The notes: generated by a model from the letters alone, not told the origin. Positions 1-9,810 are shown, counted from the stretch's first letter. The stretch is DNA of 45,000 nucleotides from Paulinella micropora (GCA_019918135.1 WBZZ01003018.1:192501-237500); one strand, 5' to 3'. Program-made: numbers and translations.

Positions 1-898
1 ACATACATACATACATACATTACGTATATTACGTACATACTACATACATACATACATACATGCAAACTTACTTACTTACATAGATACATACATACATACA
101 TACGTACATACGTACATACATACATACATACATACATGCATGCATGCATGCATGCACATACATATACATTCATACATACATACATACACACACACAGACA
201 TACATACATACATACATACATAAATAAATAAATAAATAAATACATACATACATATATACATACATACATACATACATACATACCTATCACGACGGCGGTG
301 CACACGCCACACGCGCCAACCTTGCCTCTTCTTCCCTCCCTCTTTTACTTACTTACTTACTTACTTACTCGTTTCCTTCCTTCCTTCCATGTTGCTTTTC
401 CAAAAATCTCTTAATTTTAGATGCAGTACCGTGTGTTTGCCCGACCCAGCGAGTTGCGCGCTTCATGCTGCGTGCGCCTTTGTGTGTGCGCACGGTATGT
501 GTAGGTGGTCGTGCAGAGGTTGCGGTTACTCCTAACGCCCCGATCCGCTTCCTCAACCTCAGCGACACTGTACGACCCTCTCCTCCCCCCTCCCCCACCC
601 CCTCCCCCACTTCCAACACACACAGACACACAGACACACCCGATGTCCCCTCGTGTCTGTCTGTGTCCCCCTTTTGGCAACTTGCTGCGTGCGGTTGCTG
701 CATTTGCACACTGACCTCTTCGAGCTGTGTATCGACAACAACAACAATAGCAACAACAGCAGCAACAACAACAAAAGGTTGTGTGCATCATGTCATGGTT
801 GTGTGTGTATGTGTGTGTATGTGTGTGTATGTGTGTGTATGTGTGTGTATGTGTGTGTGTGTGTGTATGTGTGTGTGTGTGTGTGTGGCAGGGCAATT

Positions 899-929
<31 letters not shown>

Positions 930-1415
930 CGTGGCAGGAGAACTACCTGGCCTCGAGCAACGTGCTGAACAAGAACAACAACAGCAACAGCAGCAGCCAC
1001 AACAACAACAACGACGACGACGACGACGACGACAACAAGTCGTGTGCATGGTATGTGGTGTGGCAGGACAACTAACTGGTCTCCTCTAACGTGCTGGACG
1101 TGGTGCGCAAGCAGGGCTTGTCGGACCCCAACACTCCTTCGGTAACACAAAATCACAAAAATACAAACACAAAAACACACATACTTACACACACAAACCG
1201 CGACCCAGTGATGTCCAACGCGACCCCTTCATGTGTATACCTACATAAATACATAATTATAATTTTATATAAATAAATAAAGAAAGAATAAACAAATAAA
1301 TAAATAAATAAATAAATATTTTTATGATATATACGTTTACATTCAATTCATGCATGTATGTATGCATGCATGTATCACTGTGTGCAAGTATGTAGTAGAA
1401 TATATATATATATAT
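1..1415. other. Host flank, microsatellite-rich, no supported gene
   Basis: This is host-type DNA outside the provirus. It opens with about 290 bases of CATA/TACA repeats, followed by a GC-richer stretch with CCCTCCCC runs, CAA/CAG-type repeats (about 735-775 and 970-1035), long TGTATG/TG repeats (about 797-888 and 903-929) and AAATAAAT repeats before a TA run. The long frames here encode only low-complexity Cys/Val/Tyr/His or Gln/Asn/Asp strings and are not credible genes. Three related short pieces begin after TGGCAG at about 887, 932 and 1064. The third runs into a frame ending just before a GTAACA, like a degenerate repeated exon start. No RNA gene was recognised. Confidence 0.7.
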
Positions 1416-1458
1416 AAACATAAAGACGGACTGAGGGTCATTTTTCAAGCTTAAACGG

Positions 1459-1575
1459 TTCAAGGACTTCAAAAAAGGGTGTCGGCGGTTTTTTTTGAGC
1501 TAAAAAACAAAGACAAAAAACACAGAAAAACACAGAAACCAGCCCAAATGTTTCAAGGACTTCAAAAAAGGGTGT
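1459..1575. repeat. Subterminal direct repeats in the TIR
   Basis: A 24-base unit beginning TTCAAGGACTTCAAAAAAGG occurs at 1459-1482 and again at 1552-1575, 93 bases apart, just inside the terminus; the mirror copies are near 43521-43637. Subterminal repeats like these often bind a transposase or terminal protein. That role is inferred, not shown. Confidence 0.7.
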
Positions 1576-1642
1576 TGCGGATACAACAAAAAAAAACCAA
1601 AAAAAACCATTTAAACAAACACGGCATATAACATATAACAAA

Positions 1643-2383
1643 ATGAACTACAAAATTTACAGTATTGAATGCGGGTGTGGTTGTGATATGGAATATATTG
1701 GCCATACTATGCAGGCATTATCAAAGAGAATGAAAACGCACAGGTGGGAAGGAAAGAATGGTTATGGAGGGTCAAAGTTGTATAGACATATGAGAGAAGT
1801 TGGAGTTGAAAATTTTGATATATATCTTGTAGAAAATTTGGGCAATGTTGGCAAAGAAGAAGCAAGGACAAAAGAAAACCATTATATGAAAGAAAGAGAC
1901 ACAATCAAAAATGGACTAAATGGAAATCGTGGAAAATATGTTGCAAAATGTATTCACAACACAACAGAGGGGTATTGTAAAATCTGCAATAATCCAACAA
2001 AATGCGACAAATGCGGGAATACATATGGAGAAATTGGAATGCGGCAACATATAAAAACTGGTTGCGGTGAATTGTTTAAATGTGGCGGATGTCCCGCATT
2101 ATGTCAAAAAAAAATGGACAAAACAACACACGAGCGATATTGTGAATTTATAAAAGAAAGGTTGAGAAAAGAAGACCCAGACACATACAAAATCAACCCA
2201 GACTATGAACAACATTTACAATACGAATTAGAAAAAGAACAAATGCTTAAATCATTACGACAATACAAAAAAGAAAGAAATGTATATGTTTCATTTTTGG
2301 ATTACAAAAAACATTTAAGATTGAAACAAGAATGGTCAAATGAAGACAATGAAAAACTGGGGCTGTGTGTGTTTGGCTGGTAA
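1643..2383 (+). CDS. GIY-YIG endonuclease with Cys-rich zinc-binding domain (left TIR copy)
   Basis: A 246-residue protein with a GIY-YIG catalytic domain at the N-terminus: KIYSI at residues 4-8, YIG at 18-20, Arg29 in the LSKRMKTHR segment, and a later EARTKEN stretch (about 73-79) that may hold the metal-binding Glu. Residues 112-150 hold Cys112, 115, 121, 124, 141, 147, 150 and His136, a zinc-ribbon-like region probably used for DNA recognition, followed by a basic, coiled tail. Enzymes of this fold nick or cut DNA in homing, repair or transposition. It lies inside the TIR, so the provirus has two copies; the right one differs at about two adjacent residues (Cys-Gln here, Phe-Lys there). 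Element B starts 8 bases after its stop codon. It could mediate homing or terminal processing; that is inference. Confidence 0.82.
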   Translation: MNYKIYSIECGCGCDMEYIGHTMQALSKRMKTHRWEGKNGYGGSKLYRHMREVGVENFDIYLVENLGNVGKEEARTKENHYMKERDTIKNGLNGNRGKYVAKCIHNTTEGYCKICNNPTKCDKCGNTYGEIGMRQHIKTGCGELFKCGGCPALCQKKMDKTTHERYCEFIKERLRKEDPDTYKINPDYEQHLQYELEKEQMLKSLRQYKKERNVYVSFLDYKKHLRLKQEWSNEDNEKLGLCVFGW

Positions 2384-2432
2384 TGAAACAATCAATTTTA
2401 ATACTGGACAAGTTGGCAACAATTTTAATACT

Positions 2433-2936
2433 TTAAAGTGTAAAAGTTTTGACGGCTTCCTCGTGGCTGTGTCCAGTGGCAATCAGTCCTTCAATTTGGT
2501 TCATTGCTTCTTCGGTAAGCCCCCTGGCCTTTCCATTTCTTATCCACTCAAAAAACTTCTTAAATTCTTTATCAATTTGTTGTTTTTTTTGTCTGTCTCG
2601 TTCGTCTTCTTGCTTCCACTTCAATTTCATTTGTGCTTGTTCTTTCTTCTTTGTCCACGCCTTTTGTTGTATTTCGTTTCTGGTTTGTTTCTTCTGTAAT
2701 GCTTCAATCTTCTTGTGTGTTGCTTCGTGTTTGCCCTTCAATAACAATATTTCGGCTTCAATGTCCTCAACCGTGGTGGCCTTCTTGCTTCTCATAATTT
2801 TTGCTTCAATGTCCTTGGCCTCGTCGTCTTCATCCATTTTTCTAGACAAAACACCAAAACACAAGAAACACGATTTTTGGTTTTTCTGTTTTCCCCTTTT
2901 TCCTTCTTTCCGTCTTTTGTGGATTTCGGGCAACAT
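2433..2936 (-). CDS. Charged coiled-coil protein (left arm, intact copy)
   Basis: A 167-residue protein, mostly Lys/Glu/Gln-rich helix (roughly residues 35-130) with strong coiled-coil character. It ends in a compact tail (FFEW-I-NG, then EEA--QIEGLIATGHSHEEA). Translation may instead begin at the Met encoded at 2837, giving 134 residues, because the first 33 residues are very basic and look like untranslated sequence. The right-arm copy is cut by a TAG. The tail layout (aromatic/Trp, Gly, acidic helix, I--G-S) resembles the C-terminus of the element A protein at 41902-42384. No function is recognised. Confidence 0.62.
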   Translation of the reverse strand: MLPEIHKRRKEGKRGKQKNQKSCFLCFGVLSRKMDEDDEAKDIEAKIMRSKKATTVEDIEAEILLLKGKHEATHKKIEALQKKQTRNEIQQKAWTKKKEQAQMKLKWKQEDERDRQKKQQIDKEFKKFFEWIRNGKARGLTEEAMNQIEGLIATGHSHEEAVKTFTL

Positions 2937-3041
2937 CGTATTGGCGGTGTTGTGTCCGCTGTTGTCGTCAGGTTTGTCGGCAAGGTTTATTTGCTGGCGG
3001 ATTTACCCAGACAAAAAAAAATGGTAATTGATTTGGCTAAT

Positions 3042-4301
3042 TTATTTTTTGGCTTGCTGTTTTGCTTTCACTCGTTCGCTTCTTCGTATTGCTGGTAGTT
3101 CATTGTCCTTGATTTGCTTTTTTGGGTATCCCGCTTTTGTTGGTTCAACCCCGCGGGCAATGTCGGCCACGTATCTTGCTTTTGTTGCACCAATCTTTGC
3201 ATATTCTCGTATTTTGCTGTTTGTTGGTTGTATGCCTTGCTTTTTCATTGCTTGAATAATTGCCAAAGCATCAATCAATTCGGGTGGCATATTCGCATTC
3301 AACCCTTCAATTTTGCTTTCCAATCTAGTGATTTTGTTTTCTAAATTATCAATTGCTTGTTTTGCTTGTGGTTCTGTGGCAATTTCTGGCGGTCGCACTT
3401 TTACATTTGCGTAATATCTGCTGGCCTCGCTGTCTTCAACATGTCCCAGCACTTGTGATAAATACACACTGCGGTCAATATTACCAGGTGCAAATTGTCT
3501 GTAAGCCATCGCGCCATATATCTTTCTCGCCAAATGGCTTGTTGCTTTCTTCTTCAATAGGTCCGTCATCCGTCTTGAAATTCTCGCATTAAACTTATTG
3601 GTTAAATCTTCGTTTGATTTTGCTTTGTCCTTTTCGTTCAATCCTGCCCGCACGGCTTCCCACGCACTTTTCATGTCTTCATATGTAATATGTATAAGTG
3701 GCACTTCAATGTCTTTGATATATCCTTTTTTATCCTTAGCAACTTTATCAATAATTATGTAATTTGGTGTTTTGGCTTCTTGTGGTAAATCGGTAATTCG
3801 CAATACCTCAATCAACCTTCTGCCAGTCGCCAATTGTAAAAGTATAATCAGGTCAACCAATTTGTTGCTTTCGTTCAGTTTGTCCATTACACTTGTAATT
3901 AGGTCAGGTTCAAAGTCTTTAATGTCTTTCAAATTAGCATTACGCTTTTTAATCTGTTTTGTTGCTTTTTGTGTTCGTTCTTCCTCAGTTAGTGCCAGTG
4001 CTTTGTTAATTTGTTTTTCTTCTTTCTCGTGGTGTTCCTTGTAAGCCTTCCGCAACTTGGTCAAATACGCATCTTTGGTATTAACTTTTTCAATGTGTTC
4101 AAGTGTTCCCATTGTCCATGCCAAATTCTTTTTAAGGTTTTTGACACTTTTGCCATATTTCTTTATTAATTCCACCAACAATACAATCAAACTGGTGCGT
4201 TCGCTTCCAGTTATCTTTTGCAGTTTGCCAATCAGGTCGTCCGTGTCCTTGTAATCAATTTGCTTGAAATCCATTTTTTCCCGTGCTTGTATATTATACA
4301 T
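3042..4301 (-). CDS. Tyrosine recombinase, telomere-resolvase-like (left arm)
   Basis: Identical in translation to the right-arm copy at 19564-20823, where the motifs are described. The gene reads outward toward the insertion junction, followed by the coiled-coil gene. Start: the frame opens at 4301, but the nine-residue leader it adds is shared word for word with the neighbouring small gene and comes from a duplicated promoter, so the Met at 4274 is an equally good start. Confidence 0.82.
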   Translation of the reverse strand: MYNIQAREKMDFKQIDYKDTDDLIGKLQKITGSERTSLIVLLVELIKKYGKSVKNLKKNLAWTMGTLEHIEKVNTKDAYLTKLRKAYKEHHEKEEKQINKALALTEEERTQKATKQIKKRNANLKDIKDFEPDLITSVMDKLNESNKLVDLIILLQLATGRRLIEVLRITDLPQEAKTPNYIIIDKVAKDKKGYIKDIEVPLIHITYEDMKSAWEAVRAGLNEKDKAKSNEDLTNKFNARISRRMTDLLKKKATSHLARKIYGAMAYRQFAPGNIDRSVYLSQVLGHVEDSEASRYYANVKVRPPEIATEPQAKQAIDNLENKITRLESKIEGLNANMPPELIDALAIIQAMKKQGIQPTNSKIREYAKIGATKARYVADIARGVEPTKAGYPKKQIKDNELPAIRRSERVKAKQQAKK

Positions 4302-4767
4302 ATTATATATTTTTTGTTTAAATAATATTTAATTATATATTACATTGTCCGCATATGTCGGCGGGGGTTATCGGTTAAAAAAAATAATGGGTTGTTATTT
4401 GTGTAAATGCCTTTTTTTAATTGGTTCAACAATATCAGATATTTCATCTAATTTCTCATTTAACCACGGGTAGCCCTTGTCATGGTTCTCGGTTGCGGTT
4501 TGTATTATATCGTTTAATGTTGAAATGTCTTTATGTAGTTCCGCCGTTTCCTTAATTTCATATTCCTTTTTAAGGTCGCGCAGTGTCATTCGCAGGCCGT
4601 TCAGCATACTCATATTCTGTTTCATTTTCATGTTATAAACAAAGAAGTAATTATTGCTTCCCGTGTATTCGTCCATCGTTTTTTCCCGTGCTTGTATATT
4701 ATACATATTATATATTTTTGTTTAAATATTATTTAATTATATATTACAATATCCGCATATGTCGCGG
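4273..4767 (-). promoter_or_regulatory. Duplicated promoter-leader block (left arm)
   Basis: Two copies of a roughly 90-base block (4273-4365 and 4677-4767) precede the recombinase gene and the small gene. Each has, in transcription order, a GACATATGCGG motif, a long A/T dyad (ATAATTAAATATTATTT and variants), a TATA-like run and a leader ending ACGGGAAAAA before the start codon. The mirror pair is at 19098-19592. Confidence 0.68.
4395..4706 (-). CDS. Small helical protein sharing the recombinase promoter (left arm)
   Basis: 103 residues if started at 4706, 93 if started at the Met encoded at 4676. It is predicted to be all-helical and charged, with no recognised domain. It is identical to the right-arm copy at 19159-19470. 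Control by the same promoter block as the recombinase suggests coordinated expression, for example as an accessory or directionality factor; that role is inference. Confidence 0.6.
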   Translation of the reverse strand: MYNIQAREKTMDEYTGSNNYFFVYNMKMKQNMSMLNGLRMTLRDLKKEYEIKETAELHKDISTLNDIIQTATENHDKGYPWLNEKLDEISDIVEPIKKRHLHK

Positions 4768-4814
4768 GGGTTGTTGTGTTCGGCGGTCGGGGCCGTGGTT
4801 GCTAGTTGTGGGCC

Positions 4815-5397
4815 GTCCAAGCATATTGGTTAGTGTGGGCCATTTGGCTGGGGGGTGGCTTACCCTTTTTTAAGTCCTGGGGCTGTTTGGGGCTAATTGT
4901 GGGCCCGTCCAAGCAGATTGGCCGGGTGTCCAAGGAAAAAAAATGGGCTTGGGCTGTTTGGGGGCCCGTCCAAGGAAAAAAAATGGTTCAGTTGTGTTTT
5001 TATGGGGTTATTTGTTGATTGGGGCTAATTGTGGCCCCGTCCAAGCAGACCAGGTCCGTCCAAGCAGACCATGTCCCGTCCAAGGACTAGAAATGGGCTC
5101 GGGTGTGGTTTTTTGGACTTATTCGTTGATTGGGTCCATTTGGGTAAGCCGTCCAGGTGTCCAAGGAAAAAATCCAAACTAATATTAAAATTTTTTATTG
5201 GTTGAAAAAAAACAAAATCTTTTTATTAAAATTTTACTTGGACACTTGGACATTATTATTATTATTATAAAAAGGGGTTATTTTATAAGGTTTTAAGGGT
5301 TAATAGTTTGATTTGCTGTATCTCGTCCCGTCCAAGCATATTTTGGCCTCCTTGGACGTCCCATGTTTTGCTTGGACGGCTGGGTTTTCCTTGGACG
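4815..5397. repeat. Iteron-like field, candidate origin (left arm)
   Basis: Mirror of 18468-19050: fourteen GTCCAAG/CTTGGAC heptamers in both orientations, mostly followed by GGG or GG, in a gene-free stretch between the primase-helicase and the small helical gene. A TTATTATTATTATAA-type AT-rich segment lies inside (about 5250-5270). Confidence 0.7.
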
Positions 5398-5483
5398 GGC
5401 TCTGGTTGGGTCGCATTTGACCCTTACGGCCCATTTTAACCAACTCAAAAAAAATGAATATATTACGGTTTTAAAGGGTAAGG

Positions 5484-8027
5484 TTATTCGTCTGCTTCTT
5501 CGTCGTATTCATTGTCTGTTTCATCAAATTCGCCTTCAAATTCCCAATCTTCATCGTCAAAATATTTACACCATAAATCTCGGCAGGCTTCCAAAGTTGG
5601 CAATTTAACAGTTCGCCTTCGTATTCCATCCGCGCACACCCGCCTTTTACTTTCAATTTCGCCTATCAAGTCGCCTAATTGTTTCCAAAATGAAGCGGTT
5701 GTTGAATAATGATTTTTTACCACTTTGGTGTATATGTCGTATAATCGGTCTTTTTGCACTTCTTCATTAAATTGTATGGGCATTTGTCCTTCAATTGCTA
5801 TGTATCCAGCATTCAAGCAATTACACCACCATTTTTGTAATTTGGTCGCAGATGGTAATTTTTGGTGTCGTAAGCCTTCGGTGTTTATCGTTTTGCGGTC
5901 GTTGAATTGTGATAAGTCGCACATCAATAAAGTATGTGCCAGTCGCTTACGGTCCACGCCCGCAATTGCTTTACTGGTTTCAATTCTTGTTTTTTCGTCC
6001 ATATGTGCCAGTTCGGGGTCAAGTTCTAATACCAAAAATCTTTGTTCTGTGCATCCAGCGGGCACAACCCAGTCTTCATTACTTGCTATGAATATGTTGT
6101 TGGTATTATTAACCGTATAAGTCGGCACGAATTTTTCATTAATTGTAATGGTCTTTTCAGTAATCAGCTTTTTAAGTATGCCACCGCCCAGTTTATCACC
6201 GCCCCAGCCCAATTCATCAATAAATGTAATCAATTTGCCCACCAGTTGGCCGTTAAAACTTCCCAGCACTTTGTCTTGGTCCAGTGGTTGAAAGTAATAT
6301 TTACTGCCGATAATGTCTTTGATAACTTCCATAATAATCCCTTTGCCACATCTTGGCGGGCTTTGTAAGACAAGCGATATATTAAGCTTTTTTTGCGGTT
6401 GTTGGTAAATTGAAGCAAATATGTCTAACACTTTTTTGAATAGGGCAGGGTTGTATTTACACCATCGGGCCCGTATGTGATAAAAGAATGGTTCGTGCAT
6501 CATTTCTTCTTCTGTAAATGGTTTTGCCGTCTTTGCTTCTTCGTATGGTATTTGAAACCCATTAAATATATTGTAAAAACCATATGAATGCGGGCTTTTT
6601 CCTTCCCTTACCGCCTTGAAGTAATGTGCGGGGCTAAAATTGATATCATTGACCTCATTGCGCATTGGTGAGTTCATCCATTCAATAAAAGGCTTAATGG
6701 GTTTTGCTGGCTTATCTTTAAACTCACAGTTTGGCACTGGTATTATGCGGTTCATATACTCGTGCTTCAACGCTTCAATTGACTTCAACCGCATACGCAT
6801 TTCTTTTTCTATGGTGTCATAATATGTATGTAAAACTGTTGGTTTGCTAAGCTTAACATACCAATTCGTGCAATTCTCACCCTCATTTACCCATTTAACA
6901 GCCAAAGCGGTCAGCATTGAATAATCAGCAGTGGTTTGTGCTTTCTGGCCCATCTCGTATAATTGGGTGTATGATAATACCTGCTGGTTGTGTATTTCCT
7001 CATACTTATCAATTTTGAATACATTTTTTAATTTGCCCACACAATCAGCATCATGGCACCCAAAATATAAACCATCACGTCGCCATACAGCAAAACAGTT
7101 ATCAGTTTGGTTTTCCTCGCCACCAATCAAGCATACACGGGCGCCCACTGTTTTAAGCTGGATAAACCGCTGGTCCCGCATTCCCACAACCTCAACATTG
7201 GGTATTCGTTCCAGTATGATTTGCTTTATGTCTTCAAATGTCATCAGCTTCTTGGCGGGTAGCGGTTCGTGTGCTGGTATTTTGATATCGTAAAATGCGG
7301 TTTCATCGGGTCGCATAATAAGGTATTCATCAATATCAACATCTTGACATTTTACCATTGTGGCGGGGTTGCCGTGTAAGCGGTAAGGTATAAAGGCACG
7401 GTCTGCTTGTCCTTCCTTATAACTGTATATGGTTCTAAAAGCACGGTTAGCAGTGTATATGGCCAGGTCAACAATGTTCCGCAGTTCCATTCTGGCTGGC
7501 TTGGGTTGCTCGTCGGCGGTTGGGTTTGCTTTCTGTGTGTATGTGTATCTAAATTTCGCAAATTGTTCATCAGTTTCAATTAGGTAAGAAACATACTGCC
7601 AAAATTGCTTCTGTGCTTCGTGGTTAGCAAATACAAGCCCATCATCGTAAGACCAATGTATGCTCAGTTTGTTTGCCTTAGAAGACCCCAACATTTTAAC
7701 CTTGTTTTTTTTAAACTTTAACCCGCAAGCAGTAAAGCATTTATCCATCAGCTCATGAAATAATGTAATAACCTCAACATCGTTCATTTTTAGGTTGTCG
7801 CCGTCAATGTCCGCCACCATCCGCTGTGGCTTACCAGTCATCAATACTTCATAATATTGGCGGTCCGTTGATACTTCCAAATGTTCAATAAATTCGTTTT
7901 GGCTCGCAAAGGTTGTAAATGAAAAATTACCAAATTTGTAAAGCAGGCCGTGTGGGTCCGCATCCAATGCTTGCTTTTGTTCCTTATACCACTTCTTGGT
8001 TATGGTGTTGGTGTTGGTGTTCGCCAT
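5484..8027 (-). CDS. D5-type primase-SF3 helicase (left arm)
   Basis: Same protein as the right-arm copy at 15838-18381, described there. The two differ at two residues seen in translation: Cys here for Arg (left codon around 5921) and Pro here for Gln (around 5854). Both lie in the C-terminal part outside the Walker motifs. The frame extends upstream to 8135, but that extension translates the promoter motif at 8062-8084, so the start at 8027 is preferred. Confidence 0.86.
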   Translation of the reverse strand: MANTNTNTITKKWYKEQKQALDADPHGLLYKFGNFSFTTFASQNEFIEHLEVSTDRQYYEVLMTGKPQRMVADIDGDNLKMNDVEVITLFHELMDKCFTACGLKFKKNKVKMLGSSKANKLSIHWSYDDGLVFANHEAQKQFWQYVSYLIETDEQFAKFRYTYTQKANPTADEQPKPARMELRNIVDLAIYTANRAFRTIYSYKEGQADRAFIPYRLHGNPATMVKCQDVDIDEYLIMRPDETAFYDIKIPAHEPLPAKKLMTFEDIKQIILERIPNVEVVGMRDQRFIQLKTVGARVCLIGGEENQTDNCFAVWRRDGLYFGCHDADCVGKLKNVFKIDKYEEIHNQQVLSYTQLYEMGQKAQTTADYSMLTALAVKWVNEGENCTNWYVKLSKPTVLHTYYDTIEKEMRMRLKSIEALKHEYMNRIIPVPNCEFKDKPAKPIKPFIEWMNSPMRNEVNDINFSPAHYFKAVREGKSPHSYGFYNIFNGFQIPYEEAKTAKPFTEEEMMHEPFFYHIRARWCKYNPALFKKVLDIFASIYQQPQKKLNISLVLQSPPRCGKGIIMEVIKDIIGSKYYFQPLDQDKVLGSFNGQLVGKLITFIDELGWGGDKLGGGILKKLITEKTITINEKFVPTYTVNNTNNIFIASNEDWVVPAGCTEQRFLVLELDPELAHMDEKTRIETSKAIAGVDRKRLAHTLLMCDLSQFNDRKTINTEGLRHQKLPSATKLQKWWCNCLNAGYIAIEGQMPIQFNEEVQKDRLYDIYTKVVKNHYSTTASFWKQLGDLIGEIESKRRVCADGIRRRTVKLPTLEACRDLWCKYFDDEDWEFEGEFDETDNEYDEEADE

Positions 8028-8284
8028 CGTCTCAGGTGTTTGTTTAGTTTTAAATAATGGTTGTGTTTGTTTAATACATAATTCATTTTCATTGGTTTCG
8101 GTTAGTGGCATACGGGGGGTGGCTGTCCTCATCATCCGTATTTTGGTGAAGCTTTTTTGAAAAGGTTCTTATATTATAACATAACAAAAAAAACGGGAAA
8201 AATAAATAATTATTGTTAGGGTATGGGTAGCGGTCTGCTGTTGGTGGTCGGTCAAAAAAAATAATAATATTGGCGGTGGGGGGT

Positions 8285-8896
8285 TTATTTGAATAATTGG
8301 TGTTCTCGGTAGCCCCATCGGTTGTCCAGTTTCATATGCCTCATATACGGTGGCCATCTGTATTCCTTTTTACAGTTTTTGATATGGTTGTCCAATATTG
8401 ATTTTTTGTAATATTTATAACATTTTGGGCATATGGCATCGTCGCCTGGTGTATCAAAATTAACAAATGACATAATAAGTTTGCCCACATCATTGCCAAA
8501 TTTCTTGGTCATCAGCTTTGAATATATGAAAAATGGCACGTGATACATATTAGAAAATTTCAAATGGTTTTCACCAAATGCCATTATTGTAGCAATTCGT
8601 ATATCGTCGCGGGTCAGTGTATCAGCATAACCCAACCACCGCAAAATGTTGTTGGCTTCTTCTTTTTCTAATGTAAAATAAAACTGGCGGCTGCTTTGTG
8701 CTCGCGGTGGTGCTATTTGAAACATAAACCGTATGGCATTCGCAATCTCGTAAATCTGCTTTGGTTTGGTTTCGCTGTAATCGCCGTTTAACGAAAATGC
8801 CAATATTGTTTTGTCTTTTGGTTTCATTCCTTTGGCGCTTCCCTGTCGTTCGTGCCTGTAAAACTCAACGGCCTCGCGTAGTGTGTATTTAAGCAT
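8285..8896 (-). CDS. Zinc-finger protein of unknown function (left arm)
   Basis: A 203-residue protein with a C-terminal CPKC...H....C finger; see the right-arm copy at 14969-15580. One residue differs: Trp here, Leu there, just after the finger. The frame is open upstream to 8956, but the extra residues translate the promoter motif and a one-base indel gives the two arms different upstream residues. This supports the start at 8896. Confidence 0.68.
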   Translation of the reverse strand: MLKYTLREAVEFYRHERQGSAKGMKPKDKTILAFSLNGDYSETKPKQIYEIANAIRFMFQIAPPRAQSSRQFYFTLEKEEANNILRWLGYADTLTRDDIRIATIMAFGENHLKFSNMYHVPFFIYSKLMTKKFGNDVGKLIMSFVNFDTPGDDAICPKCYKYYKKSILDNHIKNCKKEYRWPPYMRHMKLDNRWGYREHQLFK

Positions 8897-8928
8897 TTTG
8901 TTTGTTTGTCCTTGTTTTATATAATACA

Positions 8929-8951
8929 GGTATTTGTTTAATACATAATTC
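8929..8951 (-). promoter_or_regulatory. Element B promoter motif (left arm)
   Basis: Read on the minus strand this contains ATGTATTAAACAAATACC, the shared upstream motif of element B genes, 32 bases before the start at 8896. Another copy is at 8062-8084 before the primase-helicase gene. Confidence 0.65.
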
Positions 8952-8979
8952 AACAAACACGGCAGACATATGGGCCCCG

Positions 8980-8989
8980 TTGATTGTTT
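8980..8989. repeat. Inner-end copy of the AAACAATCAA 10-mer (left arm)
   Basis: TTGATTGTTT lies seven bases inside the inner edge of the left arm, and the reverse complement, AAACAATCAA, forms the outer edge at 2386-2395. The right arm has the same pair at 14876-14885 and 21470-21479. Each arm is therefore bracketed by the same inverted 10-mer, as expected if the arm was once a mobile unit by itself. Confidence 0.75.
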
Positions 8990-9073
8990 GGGGTCGCGGG
9001 TCGTCCCTTTCTTGTCCTTTTCTTGTCCTTGTGTTAGACAGTCAAAAAAATAATATGGTGGTAGTTGGTTGGG

Positions 9074-9790
9074 TTATGCTCGCCAATCGCCTATGCCGTC
9101 CCATTCATTTTCAATTTGTCGTTCGTATCGGTTGGGGATAAAGCACCATAATAAGCCATCACGCATTTCGTTTTTTTTACTTAACAATTGGCCAGAATCA
9201 CGTATTTGCTTGCTTATTCGTTCCCATAATTTGTTTTCATCATCTGTCATAATTTCTTTCATATCGCCACATTCTGGGTTAAATCGTATCATATCAATTA
9301 CTGCCCCATATAATAAATATCTGCCCATTTGAAAATCGCTTTGGCTTTTGTATCGTTCCAGTCCGCGGTGTTCCTTGAATAAATTTATGTCAATTGCTTC
9401 TTCTATGGCTTCATATCCTGGTATGCTTTCCCAGGGCACTTTTCCTTTACCTGTCTTTATAACCGTTTTTTGTCTTCTTAACACGTAGGTATTAATCTGA
9501 TTGGGCTTAATTGGATACATACGGCAAAAGCATTCAAGAAAATCAGCAAACCATATTTTCAATTCATATTCAGTTTCAATTGTATACAACTTAAATATTG
9601 GCATTGTTTTGCCTCGCCCTTTCTTTACCAATCTATACGACATAAACATTGGTATGAAAAAATCTTCAATGTCTTCGTGGCATTTGTCCCCGTATAAGTC
9701 GCCCGCCGTTATGTAATCAATTACAACATCATATTTTTTATACCCTAACGGTTTGGTTGAATATACAATTTCTGGCATTTTGTTTTCCAT
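9074..9790 (-). CDS. Hypothetical protein, 238 residues
   Basis: A single-copy gene of the central segment. The protein is mixed alpha/beta in appearance with many aromatic and charged residues. It has a basic stretch (LRRQKTVIKTGKGKVPWES) in the middle and an ESIPGYEAIEEAID helix after it. I do not recognise the family. The start at 9790 is supported by a promoter motif (TTTGTTTAATATGTATTTC on the plus strand at 9814-9832, inside the 9811-9836 copy) and a TATA-like ATATATAAAAAA just upstream of the Met. Confidence 0.62.
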   Translation of the reverse strand: MENKMPEIVYSTKPLGYKKYDVVIDYITAGDLYGDKCHEDIEDFFIPMFMSYRLVKKGRGKTMPIFKLYTIETEYELKIWFADFLECFCRMYPIKPNQINTYVLRRQKTVIKTGKGKVPWESIPGYEAIEEAIDINLFKEHRGLERYKSQSDFQMGRYLLYGAVIDMIRFNPECGDMKEIMTDDENKLWERISKQIRDSGQLLSKKNEMRDGLLWCFIPNRYERQIENEWDGIGDWRA

Positions 9791-9810
9791 TCTGTTTTTT
9801 ATATATCAGC

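Larger units (their letters stand above)
1416..2391. repeat. Outer part of the left terminal inverted repeat of element A
   Basis: Base for base this is the reverse complement of 42705-43680, apart from a few differences such as those behind the two-residue change in the nuclease. The remaining 144 bases of the left TIR are found 19 kb away at 21480-21623. The repeat carries a nuclease gene and subterminal direct repeats. Confidence 0.93.
2386..8996. repeat. Left arm of the 6.6-kb inverted repeat of element B
   Basis: This arm is the reverse complement of 14869-21479 (paired coordinates sum to 23865). Over 6.6 kb I could see only a handful of differences: substitutions pairing 2604/21261, 2656/21209, 5854/18011, 5921/17944 and 8355/15510, and two single-base indels near 8910 and 8975. 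The outermost ten bases are AAACAATCAA and the same 10-mer recurs inverted at 8980-8989, seven bases from the inner boundary. Confidence 0.95.

Noticed and set aside
417..968. Long overlapping frames in the left flank
   Set aside because: They translate microsatellites into low-complexity strings, and there is no domain, promoter or conserved start.
2449..3027. Antisense frame of 192 codons with membrane-like character
   Set aside because: It is opposite the Lys/Glu-rich coiled-coil gene, whose complement naturally reads as Phe/Ser/Leu-rich.
4815..5397. CRISPR array
   Set aside because: The repeats are seven bases long, in both orientations and irregularly spaced, and there are no cas genes; an iteron field fits.
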